DNA from: Mauremys mutica
Taxonomy: Eukaryota; Chordata; Testudines; Geoemydidae
NCBI RefSeq assembly: GCF_020497125.1
Contig: NC_059073.1
Coordinates: 9,321,225 to 9,385,224, forward strand
Reading direction: 5' to 3'
Length of the DNA: 64,000 nucleotides
In this document: in pieces, positions 1 to 11,767 of the stretch
Position numbering within the stretch: the first letter of the stretch is position 1
Layout: each line of letters starts with the position of its first letter
Notes under the pieces: model-generated
What the model was told of the DNA's origin: nothing
What the model saw: the letters and a program-made list of their open reading frames with translations, nothing else
The model's database searches: none
Program-made: the position numbers and the translations under genes

Positions 1-771
1 AAAACTCCCAACGACCGCAATGAGAGGGTCTAAATGGATAATGAAATTAATGAAAAGACTCTGGGCTAGGCCAACCCCTGGTGTAATTCCACTGAATCTA
101 TCAGGCCCACTTAATTGAAAGGGATTATATCAAGGTAACATGCATATATATACACAAAAAGCTCCTTGTCAATGTTATTAATGACACCCCATTTTATTGC
201 AATGGAAAGAACTTAAGAAAAAAAGAATGTAACTTTTCATCATTGATGGAGTTCACTGGTTTAAAGTAAAATAAAGTTTCACTGTCTATTCATAGTCAAG
301 TTTAACTTATGGGTCCCATAAACTGGCACCATATATGCAGTGTTTGGGTTTCCAACACTGCTGGGGACTATTTCAATACAACCCCTAGAAAACAACCTTG
401 TTTTTTGTTGATATTGTCTTTAAACACGGATGAAAACTTTTCTGCGAATCCTAGGTTTTGTAGAACCTTTTTTTTTTTAAACAAAACCTAAATTTTGGAC
501 CAATGATAAACTAAACGAGGCTTGTCCCCAAAACTCTGCTCCACTGTACGTTTTCAGCGTGATGTCCACCTATCCATCCATCTGTCCAGGCACTTCTGTC
601 ACACTCATCACTGTGACGTCTGTGGAGCTGAATGTCATGGCCCACAGCTCAAGGGATCAGAGGAATCCCCAGAGAGACTGCGGGAAGGCTGCAATTCCCA
701 ATCTGGCCTCTGGTAGACGAGTCACACGCAGCCCTCTGGGCTGTGCAGTAGGAATCATTGGCGGTGCCCAC
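1..771 (-). other. ADGRB1: Intron after the TM7 exon (partial)
   Basis: Intronic sequence downstream of the donor at 771. I looked for a tail exon beginning VQDAVKCR on the minus strand and saw none. The left part is AT-rich, with a short segment near 75-120 resembling the dispersed palindromic elements found elsewhere in the window. Confidence 0.7.
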
Positions 772-943
772 CTCTCGTCTCAGGATGCAATGAACCATCA
801 CAATGACAAAGCCCTCCAGGGAGTCAAAGACAGCAAAGAGGATCTGGAAGAGCGCTGACCGCCGATCCGTGATTGCCAGAACCGCAGACATCCAGGTCAG
901 CGCCAGCAGAGGTAGGACCACGCAGGAGCTCCAAAGGGACGCC
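772..943 (-). CDS. ADGRB1: ADGRB1 exon: TM6, ECL3, TM7, start of the tail
   Basis: Internal exon of 172 bp. Acceptor CTTCCCTGACAG, donor GAG|GTGGGC. One base completes the previous codon (ATG after the cassette, GGG without it), and it ends in phase 0. It reads [20 protein letters not shown] (TM6), then [20 protein letters not shown] (ECL3 into TM7) and [17 protein letters not shown]. The [20 protein letters not shown] wording is ADGRB1; ADGRB2 as I recall has SVLFQALFAVFNSAQG. The next exon, starting the VQDAVKCR-type tail, is not found in 1-771. The longer open frame to 649 is read-through past the donor. Confidence 0.96.
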
Positions 944-3900
944 CTGTCAGGGAAGAGAAAGCAAATCTGAGTTCAGCTTCATCCCCAGCCGGTTAAACGC
1001 TGTGATCACTCGTGGGAGCCAAGTCAGCCTCCTGATCCCAAAGGGCTGCTGAAGAATTTTCCTCAGTAACAGTGGACTCATTTTGGGTGATTTCTGAGCC
1101 CCCTCAGGGACGCAGGAGGCTGCTTTGCTCATCACATTCATGCTCTGAGAGCAGGCGGCAGACACTTCGAGGGGACTACGGCTCAGTGGTGCAAGCATGC
1201 ACAGAAATTCGGGGTGGGAAGGAAGGAGGCAGGCATATCATGTCCCCCTCATGCCCCTCCCACTCCGCACTGTTAATCACACCTGTGGTATTGTCCAAGA
1301 AGCGGAGAGAAGATGCGGCCACTGTATGTTGCGAGAGGGGAGTGGAACATCTATAGGAGAGGCCAGGTTGCCTTGATGGCCATCAACACTTAGCTAATGG
1401 CTACTGGTGCCTGGACTGTCACAGCACTCAGTAAATCAGTATCACTTGGGGTTTTATTTGGAGGGTTCGGGTGGCTAAGCTGACAAGGACAGATTTAAGC
1501 CTGGACGGTAAGCTCCTGGAAGCACTTCTTGCCCTCCGTCAAATGTTCCCCACGTACAAATAGCCAGACCACTAAAGAGGCCGCTGGCACCTGAATCCTG
1601 TTATCTGTTAACAAGGGGCTACGGGGTACAGATGGGACCTTGCTAAATAAACATCCTGGAAAACTGGAACCAGTTCTCTCTGATGAACCTTAAGCTATTC
1701 TTGCAAGTGAATGTAGCGCCGGCTTGATGGCTCGTAGGATTCAAGTAATCTGTTTAGCCATGGGAGCGATACTGTACATCACAGTCATCTGGAATGTGAG
1801 CATCCCTGCCCTACCCCAACCAGGAGCTCCAGGTCTGAACTGGACAGACCCCCTCTAGAAATAAGAAGGCATTTCCGTCTCCATGGACCATGCTTGACCT
1901 CTTTGCCACCAAGGGAGCCAAATCAGAGCAGTCAGTGGCAATACATAGGAAATGGACTCAACTTTAATTCTAAACATTTGGGGACAGCGGTGCACAGAGG
2001 AAACCATGGGACTCTATCTACAATAGAAGCGTAGCAAGAGTACACACAGAGACGGAAATAACAAGTGGACCTCAAACTTTTCTGGATAGAAAATCTTGAC
2101 CTATACGTAAAGACACATAGATAGGTAACATGGCCTATTATAGGACACAGATATCACGACGCACACTTTGCAGCACTTACATGGGAACCACTGACCATTT
2201 AATGAAACATGGTCAAGTAAGATCTAACCCAATTTACACTCCCTCGTTATCCAGGCACAACGCCCAAGGACTTCCCACTGCAATGATGGTAGGTTGCAGT
2301 GATGGGTTATTTCTGTAATTAATAATTATGCATCAGCATTTCTGCACACCATTCCAGGCTTGAGTTCATGAATGTAGGAGCTACTGGTGCAATTAACCAG
2401 CAACTGAAAGAGCAGGTCAATGCCTGTGTAATTGCCCTTTCTCCACCAAGTAGAGGGTTTTGTGTTACCATGTAAGGAAAGAGCCACAACATGATATGCA
2501 TGCCCTATAACTGCACATAGGACATTGAGTGGAAAGTTTACGACTGACTCTTGAATGCCCAATTTTTTGCAGACACACTGTAGTTTTTCAGCATAGTCAT
2601 AAACCAGGCAGGTGTTTTTATTCCCCCTCCTGCTTCCCCTCTCCCCCAAGTGGCTGAGAGCATCTGATAACAGCCACCTCTCAGAATCACCATTTGCAAC
2701 ATGATGCTAATAAAGCTGACTGGACAACAAGTGTTGGGAGAACAAAACTGAAGTGGCAGAAAAGCCGAATGGAAAAATGTGATTTGCCTGATGACAGGAT
2801 TCCACAGGTGTATTCCATGCCAGGATCAGGATGTCCAACACGCCAGCTGTCTGGCTGGGCAAACAGCTCATTCAAGTTGCTCACCATACTTCTGGTGACG
2901 AGAGAGAACAAGGGGAAAGAGAGGGCACTGGATTGGGTGATATCAGACTACTCTGCCCTCTGGAGTTCCCTGGCCTATCATCGGAACGGCTACACTAAGG
3001 ACATTAGCAGGAAAGCACACAACAGGCTCTGGCGAGAGCAACAGGCCTGAACCATAGCTCAGATCTGAACCACAAATCTGGCTTTGGATGAGATTCGGCA
3101 GCTTGAAACTGTCTCTGTAACAGGCTGAGTCCAAACATTAAATGCGAAAAAGTTTGGACTCAGATCCAGAGTTCAGAGTTGGGGCTAGATTAGGGCTTTG
3201 GCTCAGGCCTGTTTCTAATAGCAGTACCGTGGGCCTGGTTCTGATCACACTTACACTAGCATACCTCTCCTGCCTTCAGTGGAGTTGCTTCTGATTCACA
3301 CTAGTGCCAACACCAGCTCCATAAATGACTCCCGCGATGCGCATGCGTGCACACAAACTGACTCAGCGAGGAGTCAGGGCTGAAGCTGTCCTCCCAATCT
3401 CAGCCACAACGGCCCAAGACTGCAGTGGGATCACCTGAAACAATCCCTCTTCTTCCCTGGAGTCTACATCCTTTCCACGTGCGACTGTTCTCCTGTCCCT
3501 CTTAGTCAAGACATTCTGTTGGACCTCTCTCCAATTCCCACCACAAACAACCTTTAGACGTGTTACTACACAGCAGATCCAGCCTGCTTCCCCAGTCCCT
3601 GCCACCCCCCAAATGTTAACCAGAAGAATAATGATTAAAATAACAATGGGCTAGATCCACAGCTGGTGTAAATCAGTATAGCTACATTGACTTCAATGGA
3701 CCTATGCCAACACACCATCTGACCCAACTTTCTGATCTTTTTCTGCTTCATCTTCCGGGGGCCTTCTCAGCAATATTCATCCCTTACAAATATTATGGAA
3801 ATGCTGCTTGACATATAATGCACAATTTTTCTCCCAGGCGACAGATGGCAATGGGCTATAAATTACTCTGATTTCACTTTCATAGCTCTGCTTAGCTTTT

Positions 3901-4789
3901 GAAGTATTAAATGCAAAAGGGTTGTGTTGTTTTTTTTAAAACACACATCAAGGCTGGGCTTAAGGAAAAAGAAGGGGGAAAGAAAAACAGGCCTGAAAGG
4001 AGCATGCCCTTAATTCCACCTCCTGTGCATTGGCTCTGTACTGTGATTCACACATACTATATCTTTAGGACTGTCCTGTTTCTTATTAGGTGCTTTGGCA
4101 TCTATGAAGCCTGCAAGGGTCTTGATATAAATCTCAGGGCCTATGCAACATCATAATACTTAGGTGCTATGTCAGCATGTCATGACATTGCATTGCAACA
4201 TGACATGATGGTATTGCTAACTAATGGTGCTGTGGTGCAATATGGTTATATAACAGCCCTCTTTCATGGGCTGGGATTAAACCCAAGACCTTAATGGCTT
4301 GAGATCAAGAAATAAGGCTTTTGGCTGGCAGCTGAGGTAGGCTTTTATCCTCTTACGTATGTATCCCATGCACTAGAGGGGACAAAGACCCATATTCTTC
4401 TCGTGTGGATTACGGTGACATTATAGCTTGGGTCCTGTGCTATTGGATCATTGAACTAGGATGCTGCTTTAACGAGGCATGATCATGGTCCAACGCTGCT
4501 ACATGCCAGCACAGAGATATTATGTCATGGCATCATGCTGCTGCAGCACCGTATGATCCAGAGCAATGGTATCATGCCAGGATGTGCGGATGCCACAACA
4601 CAGCACAATGATGTAACATGATGATGCCATGTGACAACACGCCTCTACAATACTGTGGCCCTCACGTTTCTTCAACAGGACATATACTGAAAAGCTAGCA
4701 AACCCTAGTAGGGCTGCACATGTGGGACCATATTCGGCCTTGTCAAAAGCAGGGACATGTCATGGTCTTTAATCAGAGGATGTTCACCA

Positions 4790-5325
4790 ACACTACACCC
4801 CCAGTAGATGCCCTGTTTCATTCTCTATTATCGACAGCTCTAAGAACTCCATTTTTGCCATGGGACAAAGATAAACTAGGAAGAATTCAGAGGAGCATGT
4901 CACAAATGACAAAAAAAGTTTGGGAAACAAAGATCTACAATGATGAAAGTTTAAGGGGGCTGGGCCTAGAGAAAAGAAGACTAAGGCAAGACACAATGGT
5001 TGTCTTCAGAGATGTAACGGCATGTTACAAAGAGGACTGAGATCAATTATTCTCATTGCTTTAGGATGACAGAACAAGCATTAATGGGATAAAGATGCAG
5101 CAGGAAATAAACTTAATAACTCAAAGAGCAGCTCAGGCTATGGAAAAAGCTGCCAAGGGAGGTGCAACTGCCAAAGCTGAAGACAAGTAAGGCTGGGACC
5201 AGACACACATCCATCAGGGAAGATTTAGGGATGGTAATGTCTGTCTTGCCCTGATGCAGAGGGTAGAGATTAGCTGAGCTTATGGAAGTCCATCCTAACC
5301 CAAATGCTTCTCTAGTTCTATGACC
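4790..5325 (+). pseudogene. CR1 LINE 3' fragment
   Basis: Decayed 3' end of a CR1 retrotransposon in sense orientation. The conceptual peptide contains DKDKLGRIQRSMSQMTKK and LGLEKRRLRQDTMVVF, matching the C-terminal region of CR1 ORF2 (family pattern: LERVQRRATKMI...LGLFSLEKRRLRGDLI). Downstream, AAGCTGCCAAGGGAGGTG and the end near CTTCTCTAGTTCTATGAC fit the CR1 3' region. Frameshifts and stops make it non-coding. Confidence 0.75.
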
Positions 5326-6704
5326 GTCCAGTTGTAGGAAAAGTGGTTCACAGACTACCAGCACCATGCTTCCTCCTGCTCAGCAAAAGTTGGGGACATA
5401 ACCATTGCCCTAGGGGAATAAGTTATTGTCTCCATTTTAGGGACCCTCTTGAGAGAAGTACATAAGCATCACAATCCCACTCCTCTTTCCAAGCCGCCCT
5501 CCAGCAGGATGAGCCCCCCAAGAATGCCAGAAAAGAAGCTAATGTTTGGGTTTGCAACCAACAAGTTCTAATGGAACCATCAGGATATGATTGCCCATCT
5601 CCACACAATTGCTCCTGAGGGAATTGTACTTCCCTCAATAATTGGATTCTAAACCCTGTGAATGGACGATCACAAGACCTAACATCTCAGGTACATGGAA
5701 CAGTTTCTTCAGAGTCACTTGAGTAGATGATAAGTTAGCTGTGGGATGGCTACCATTCTGAGACAGTTTATTAGCGATGGCCATCTTGACAAATCTACTC
5801 GAAATCTACAAATCAAAATACTGCACCACGAGGTCCTGCTAAGTGAGACAGGACTTTGACACCTAAATATAGAAGTTGTTTTTTGCCAGTCTAAACAGGG
5901 ACCTGAAGTGGCAAAGAAGCATCTACACTTTGAGGGTCGATTTCAGCACTCCTTACTTGTGTTGCTTAGCATTGACCCAGGTGAGTAATACCATGGATGG
6001 TACTAACCAAGCATGGAAGAGGTACTCAGGGTTAGTAAGGGCCACAGAATCAGGCTCTGAAGGCACCTAGAGTTTTGTGGAAGTGACCATGAGCCAAGAA
6101 AAGACTGCAAACGCTCTGAGATCAAGAAGCAGAGAGCGGCATCTCTGGAGGACAGAGAAAGGACAACCCGACATCTTGATCAATGAAAAATAGAAACGGA
6201 ATCCCCGGCACCGAGACACTCTTGAAAGGACAGACTCCAAGAAAGGCCTGACAGCTAGAACAAGCTGCCTTAGGATCTCCGTGGAAGTAGTGGCCGCTAG
6301 GTAAGTGAAGGAGAGAGGCTAGGAAAACAGCAGCCATAAAGGACATGGCATGGCACAACTCATAGAATAAGTCATGCCCAAAGGTAACCTGAGACCTCAC
6401 AATTCTACATCCTGTTCCTAGGGAAATCACATAAACAGGGTGATCTTCAAAGCGTGCAGACATGGAGGCCTGTTGGTTAGGACTGTTTAAATGTTTAGCT
6501 CCTCCATCCTTTTGATAGTCCAGCAAGAGCCATCCTGGATATGGGTGTGTGCAAGGGGCGGGGAGCGGTAAGGGGTGGCAGCACTTTTTAATCCTAAACA
6601 GCCACTTGCATAATGGAGGAAACTTTAAACTATAGTAGGCTTCAGCTGTGGCTTTCAAATGTCAGTGCCTAGACTTTGGCAACTAAATAAGTAGCCTAAT
6701 TCTA

Positions 6705-6873
6705 AGTTGGGAGTGGGTAGGAAGAGACTCTCCCTTGGCGGCAGGTTATCCCTTAATTGCCTACAGGGAGGTTTCTTGCACATTTCTCTGGAGCAGCTGT
6801 GCACCGTTGGAGACAAGATACTGGACTAGATGGGCCATTGGTCTGATCTGCTCTGGCCATTCCTAAGTTCTAG
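6705..6873 (+). mobile_element. CR1-type LINE 3' end
   Basis: The stretch ending ACTGGACTAGATGGGCCATT, GGTCTGATCTG and CATTCCTAAGTTCT has the typical last 100 bases of a turtle CR1/L3-like element. The 5' part is absent, as expected for 5'-truncated LINE insertions. Confidence 0.7.
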
Positions 6874-7374
6874 ACATCCCCAGCTCCCAGTAGAAGATGC
6901 AGGTGTTCCTCCACAAGCAAACTGGGAAATAAGGAACTGATCCAAGGACCACTGAAATCCATGGAAAGCCTCATGTCAGCGGACTTTGAAATCTCCTGTC
7001 AAAGTTTCCGGCATAATGTAAGAACAGCCTCTCCTAAATGAACCCCCCAAATAATCATTTATTTGTTTAACAAAAGTATTGTGAGTTTTAAAAGGCATTT
7101 AAATTCCAACTATCCTGATGAGAAAACGTGCTGTAAAATTTGTTTCTCAATAGGGACACCGACCATGGGCTGGTAAACTACTCCCGCCTGAACTGATGTC
7201 CCATGTTTCCTATTTGCCTGAGATTCACGGGGGAGGAGGGGTGAAGGATCCTGGATGAAATCGATCCTGGAGCACCTGAAATCAATGGGAGTTTTGTCAT
7301 TGACTTCCCTGAGGCCAGTATTTCAGCCCCGTCTTTGAACATGTCATATAAAGTGGCACGTTTACGGACAGGAA

Positions 7375-7701
7375 TTCTAGCTCAGGGGTCGGCAACCTTT
7401 CAGAAGTGGTGTGCCGAGGCTTCATTTATTCACTGTAATTTAAGGTTTCGCGTGCCAGTAATACATGTTAACGTTTTTAGAAGGTCTCTTTCTATAAGTC
7501 TATAATATATAACTAAACGATTGTTGTATGTAAAGCAAATAAGGTTTTTAAAATGTTTAAGAAGCTTCATTTAAAATTAAATAAAAATGCAGAGCCCCCG
7601 AGACCAGTGGCCAGGACCCGGGCAGTGTGAGTGCTACTGAAAATCAGCTCGTGTGCCGCCTTTGGCACACGTGCCATAGGTTGCCTACCCCTGTTCTAGC
7701 T
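7375..7701. mobile_element. Non-autonomous hAT transposon with perfect 8-bp TSD
   Basis: Element proper 7383-7693 (311 bp). It starts CAGGGGTCGGCAACC and ends GGTTGCCTACCCCTG, giving near-perfect terminal inverted repeats of hAT (Charlie-like) type. It is bounded by an exact 8-bp target duplication TTCTAGCT at 7375-7382 and 7694-7701. The interior is AT-rich and has no transposase frame, so it was mobilised in trans. Confidence 0.9.
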
Positions 7702-9359
7702 AGTTAGCTATCTAATCAAAACAACAGTAACTCCAATTTTCTGCAGTGCAGCCCCCTTTTCATAGAAAACATGCAAAGAATTGGTATGGCTGAGAAGACC
7801 ATCTACAGCAGTCCCACTTTCAGATCAAACCTCTTCCCAAGGTGGCAAAGCCAAAAGACTTTAGGGTAGCGTTTGCCCAGGGATTAGGGAGCAGGCAGAC
7901 CGGGCACAAATCAGCTAAAGAGAAATCCCAGTAGGAAGAAAAGCCCATTCACCAGCAAAATGATCTCCGCAGCTTCTCAAAGCGCAGCTTGGCAGGGAAC
8001 AGTTTTACAGCATGGCGGTAGAGTCCACAGCTGGAAGCCAGCTTGGTAAAGGACACATCTGGCACGTTTGCCCTACACTTCATGAGTCAAAGAGGTCCAA
8101 AGTTTTCCACCTTCTCAACTGTTTCAATGTTTCCCAAGAAAAGAAACCTGGCAATGTCCAGTACCCCTGACCTTTGCCCAGATCTCACTTCCCACCTAGC
8201 CCTCCCTACCAGTGGTGTGGTTTGATTCTACCCAGTCTGGGAACGACTGGTGCTAAATGCCTATTTTTCTGCCTCCTCCTCACTCTGATGCACGGGTGTT
8301 TTCACGACCCAGCTGTCAGAAAGTACCATAAATCCCCAAAGTCAAGCAAATGGAGACCCTGCTGTGTATTTTCATGCACCATCATCCCAGATGCATTCTG
8401 CTCTCCAGGGGACCTTCTGGTCTGACAGGTGATGCCTGTGCCACACAGAAACATGGAAATAACAAGGCACTGCTATTCCTTCTCTGCCTTTCTCCACCAA
8501 CCACAACAATCACTGCTATAGTCTGTGTCAGAGAGGAGCCAAGAATCCAGTCTAGATCTGCCCCATGCAATTTTCATCCAAAGGTCTCAATATGAAAGGG
8601 CAAAGCTGGCCCCAAACCTGGCATTAATGATTCGAATGCCCAGCATAATGAAATAGTGATATCAACAAGAGGCATGGTCAGCTTCTCCAGGACTCTGCCA
8701 TATTAACAGCCTTGTTTGCAAGAGATTTGGAGTGTGCAAAATGATAATAATGAACCGCAGAACCAAGTGGATGATGGGAGTGGGGTCAGGGCCAACAATA
8801 CAAATTCTTCTTCAGGTGCTCAGATGTCCTTTATCAAAGGCAAGATCACAGCAAACAAAATCTTGCACTGAAATTTACTGATTTTGTTATTCTGTTGCCA
8901 GGAAAACAAAGCATATATACATTCTTTTACTGATACTTATCAAATCAATTAAGTAAAATGAGCAGCTCTCAGGCTCAGTAGGAGACGGTGATTTCTAACT
9001 GCCCTGTAAAGCCATTTTTTTTTAAATTTGAAAATGAATTAGATCATGTATTTTGTAAAGGAACAATGTCAAGTAGAATAGGACAATATATTCAAATTTG
9101 TTTCAAAAAAGGAGTGTGGCTTACAAAGCTTAATATGAATTATATCTTTATTCCATGAAATATATCATTTTTATCAATGATCATATTTTTGCCAGATTTA
9201 AACATTCCTCCTGAATGGTAGGAAATTGAAATGCTACGATGTGGTGCTAATTCACAGGAACTGGTATGTGAAACTCACTAGAAACACATAAGTGTCACAC
9301 CCAGTGCAGTTTCATCATCCAAGCTGGTGAACAAAATAACACAGGATCAACAAGGAAAA

Positions 9360-9870
9360 GTAAATATGATTTTTTTTTAATCCTCGCAGTTTCAAAAAAT
9401 CTAAACTGTCAATAGAGTTGATCGAAATTTTTCATTCAAATTATTTTGATGAAATTTGGTCATTTTTCAAAAATGAAAATTTTCAGAAAACCTTTTTGAT
9501 TTGAAATTTTTCAATTTTTCAAAGTTTTTCAACAAAAAACTTCACTTTTTTGGTTTGTTTTTTCCATTGCAAAGTTTGATTGGTTAGTTTAGTCAAATGA
9601 TGGGGACTCTTCAAAATCAAAACCATTCATTTTGGGGAAAAAAATCATTTCAAAATCGAAACATTTCATTTTGTCAATTACAATCAAAATGAAAAACAAA
9701 AAAACCAAAAAACCCAATGCTGAAAATAACATTCCACAGAAACTTTCAAAAAACCAAACCCTGATCCATTCAAAAAACAGCAGAACAAAAACATCCCTGA
9801 GTTCATGACTTTTTAAATTTTCAACCAGCTCAAAACCAGTTAGTATCAAAATTACGACATTTAACAATAT
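9360..9870. repeat. AT-rich dispersed repeat, copy 1
   Basis: Highly A/T-rich block built of short words such as GAAATTTTTC, TCAAAATG and GAAAATTTTC on both strands, ending TTTTCAACCAGCTC. The same style and end occur at 25065-25430, and related sequence at 24190-24550. It is likely one repeat family rather than simple low complexity. The long open frame across it is a by-product of base composition. Confidence 0.55.
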
Positions 9871-10034
9871 TTTATTTTGTCACTTGACAGTGTCCCTTGA
9901 ACCAAAGGCATCTAAATCCAGTTCAAACAGCTCCCTGCTTCTATAAGATTCTCTGTGCCAAAGAACATGTAGCGAACCAGGGGCTCTGTCCTTTGAGGTG
10001 ATGAGCACTCTTGCATGGTCCAGCAGGACACTTA

Positions 10035-10400
10035 GGGTTGATTCAACAAAGACTTCAGTACATGCGGAATTTTAAGCACTGTTCCACTGAAGCGAATGGG
10101 ACTGAAGCACATGTTTAAGTGCCTTGCTAAACTGGGGGCTAAGGGTTTGAGCCTGGGAAGTCCTATGGCATGTATTAAGCAGGAGACCAGGCTACATGAT
10201 CACAGTGGCCCCTTCTGTCTTTAACTTGTGTATCGATGAGCTATTAAAGTCAATGGGAGTGTTGCCGTCAAGCCCCAAGCGCTATGCTGACTTTGGGGCT
10301 CAATTTTAAGCACATGAATAGTCCCATTGACGTCCGTGGGGCTAGTCACCTGCATTGCTTTAAGCACATATCAAAGTGTTTTGCTGGAGTGCTCAGCACC
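10035..10400. repeat. Two palindromic short repeats (TTAAGCAC / CAATGGGA type)
   Basis: Two neighbouring imperfect palindromes. The first (about 10035-10140) pairs TTTAAGCACTG with CATGTTTAAGTGCC around GAAGCGAATGGGACT. The second (about 10235-10400) centres on CCCATTGACGTCCGTGGGG, with TTTTAAGCACAT mirrored by GCTTTAAGCACATA. They belong to the dispersed family described in the findings. Confidence 0.55.
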
Positions 10401-10559
10401 TGGTAGGGTCCAGTCTACCCCAGGACATTTAACTCTTGCAGGCCTTGTTCCAGGGACATTGCAGAAAGCCTACACTTCTAACTTCTTATGGCCCAAGGGG
10501 ATGGGAAGGCAGGAGGGTGGGTGGGACACGGGGAGAGAAAACAAACAGGGAATAAAATG

Positions 10560-10632
10560 AAAGAGGGAAATCAAATAAAGAAAGCGAGAAAGAAAGAAAG
10601 CGAGAAAGAAAGAAAGCAAGAAGTTGAAATTA
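10560..10632 (-). promoter_or_regulatory. CTTT-rich tract just downstream of the cassette donor
   Basis: On the plus strand this is an (AAAG)n-like run with GAAAGAAAGC units; in the pre-mRNA it reads as repeated CTTTCTTTCTCG. It begins about 12 nt past the 5' splice site of exon 10644-10742. CU-rich tracts here are the type bound by polypyrimidine-tract proteins in neuronal exon control. The tract is seen; the regulatory role is inferred. Confidence 0.4.
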
Positions 10633-10643
10633 GAGGAACTAAC

Positions 10644-10742
10644 ATGGCGTTACTGGTGGCTGTGGCCGAAACTTCAGCGGAAGAAACTACTCCACACTTG
10701 GAACATTTGAGCGTCATGCCGTAAAGAGGCACTGCCATCTGA
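10644..10742 (-). CDS. ADGRB1: ADGRB1 33-codon cassette exon in ICL3
   Basis: A 99-bp exon, phase 2 at both ends, so it can be included or skipped without a frameshift. Acceptor TTTTAATTGCAG, donor AT|GTTAGT. It reads QMAVPLYGMTLKCSKCGVVS then SAEVSATATSNAM. It resembles the ICL3 insert of ADGRB3 as I recall it (LKCAKCGVVS..., ending SNAM before ASLWSSC). The human ADGRB1 form I remember goes straight from KERAG to ASLWSSC, so this exon is probably alternative. The CxxC pair and Ser/Thr-rich end are preserved, and there is no stop codon. An upstream U-rich run and a downstream CTTT tract (10560-10632 on the plus strand) flank it. Confidence 0.85.
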
Positions 10743-11341
10743 CTGCAATTAAAATCAAAAGACTGAAACAAAACAAAACACTTTGCTTGTGAACACAAAC
10801 GAAGAAAGGAACAGAAAAGGGGGAAAAAAAAGGAACCAACCAGCCACACCACACCCAGTTTGAGCAAAGAGATCAAAAGACAGGAAGGAATAAAACTCTC
10901 GGCTGTGTCATTCCAGATGCATGGAGTCAAGTCAAGAGCTGTGCTGGTGCCACGGGTGTGGGCGGAACCGTGTTGGGAAAGGTTCCGCCGGGCTCAGGGC
11001 GACCCTCTGGTGCCTCCATTGGTGGTAACCTTTTACTGCATGTTTTTGTTACCCTCCCAGGCCTGCTTGCATGTTTTTGATCGTGAGCATATTTTCTCTC
11101 CCCGTCTGTCCTTTCTCTGTGGTGTTTTTGCTTCTGGCCTGGCTGCAGCGTGTTGCACTTGAAAGGCAAGAAGTAGGGCTGGTGGGACCAGCACTGTGTT
11201 GGCTAATTTTGTTTGATGAAGCAGAGTGAGGTGTAGACGACATGCTTTTTCCACTGTCCCTTCTGCGCTAGCTCAGCCAGCAGGCAAAATACCTTCCTAG
11301 CAGCAGACGGTGACAGGAAAGAAAGAAACCATTAGTGACTC

Positions 11342-11463
11342 GGGGCCAGATATATAAAGGTATGTAGGGTGCCTATCAATGGTGCCTAGGCACTTCTGAA
11401 AATTCCACTAGGCACCTATCTGCATTTTTAGATACCTAAATACCTTTAAAAATCTGGCCCTTA
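11342..11463. repeat. Short palindromic repeat (GGGCCAGAT ends)
   Basis: Imperfect 120-bp palindrome. GGGGCCAGATATATAAAGGTA at the left pairs with TACCTTTAAAAATCTGGCCC at the right, with an inner GTGCCTAGGCACTT / ACTAGGCACCTA arrangement. This is MITE-like structure with no coding content. Confidence 0.65.
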
Positions 11464-11469
11464 GTCCCT

Positions 11470-11660
11470 GATTCAGCAAAGCAAAGAAGGCCATGGTTAT
11501 GGTTAAGCACATGCTTAAATCCTATTGACTTCAATGGGTCTTAAGCATGTACTTCCCACTAAGCATGTGTTTAAATGCTTTGCTGAACAGAGATCGGATT
11601 ACTGATGTGCGTAAGGTTAAGCATGGATTTAAGAATGTTGCTGATTCAGGGCCTTAATCC
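11470..11660. repeat. Palindromic repeat, TTAAGCACATG type
   Basis: Begins CCTGATTCAGCAAAGC, centres on CCTATTGACTTCAATGGGTC and runs out through TAAGCATGTGTTTAAATGC and TTTGCTGAACAG. The arms TTAAGCACATGCTTAAAT and ATTTAAACACATGC are inverted. It is the cleanest copy in the window of the CATTGACTTCAATGG family. Confidence 0.65.
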
Positions 11661-11767
11661 TTCCATAAAGGGAGCTGGAACTGCAGGTCCTACCAGGTTG
11701 TTTCCTTGTCTCGAGCAAGGATCTTCTTTTAGGAGTCAACAACGCTTAACTCTGGGCCTTGCTCATA

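Larger units (their letters stand above)
944..10643 (-). other. ADGRB1: Intron between ICL3 cassette and TM6/TM7 exon
   Basis: A 9.7-kb intron. Besides the elements listed separately, it holds 4150-4660, a stretch in which words such as ATGTCATG, CATGATG and GCATCATGCTG recur with no fixed period. Apparently unique sequence fills 1000-3600, 5400-6650 and 7750-9350. Open frames there, including a 178-codon one at 6122-6658, show no protein family signature or splice context. Confidence 0.7.

Noticed and set aside
649..771. Extension of the TM7 exon reading frame beyond GAG|GTGGGC
   Set aside because: Reads through a good donor into non-family sequence; the tail should continue VQDAVKCR-like, which is absent.
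6122..6658. 178-codon minus-strand open frame, the second longest in the window
   Set aside because: No domain, signal or family signature, no splice context that fits ADGRB1, and antisense frames are also partly open. Expected by chance in 64 kb.
10571..10643. Longer version of the cassette exon running on to 10571
   Set aside because: The open frame continues past the GTTAGT donor only into the CTTT repeat; phase and paralog similarity both end at SNAM.
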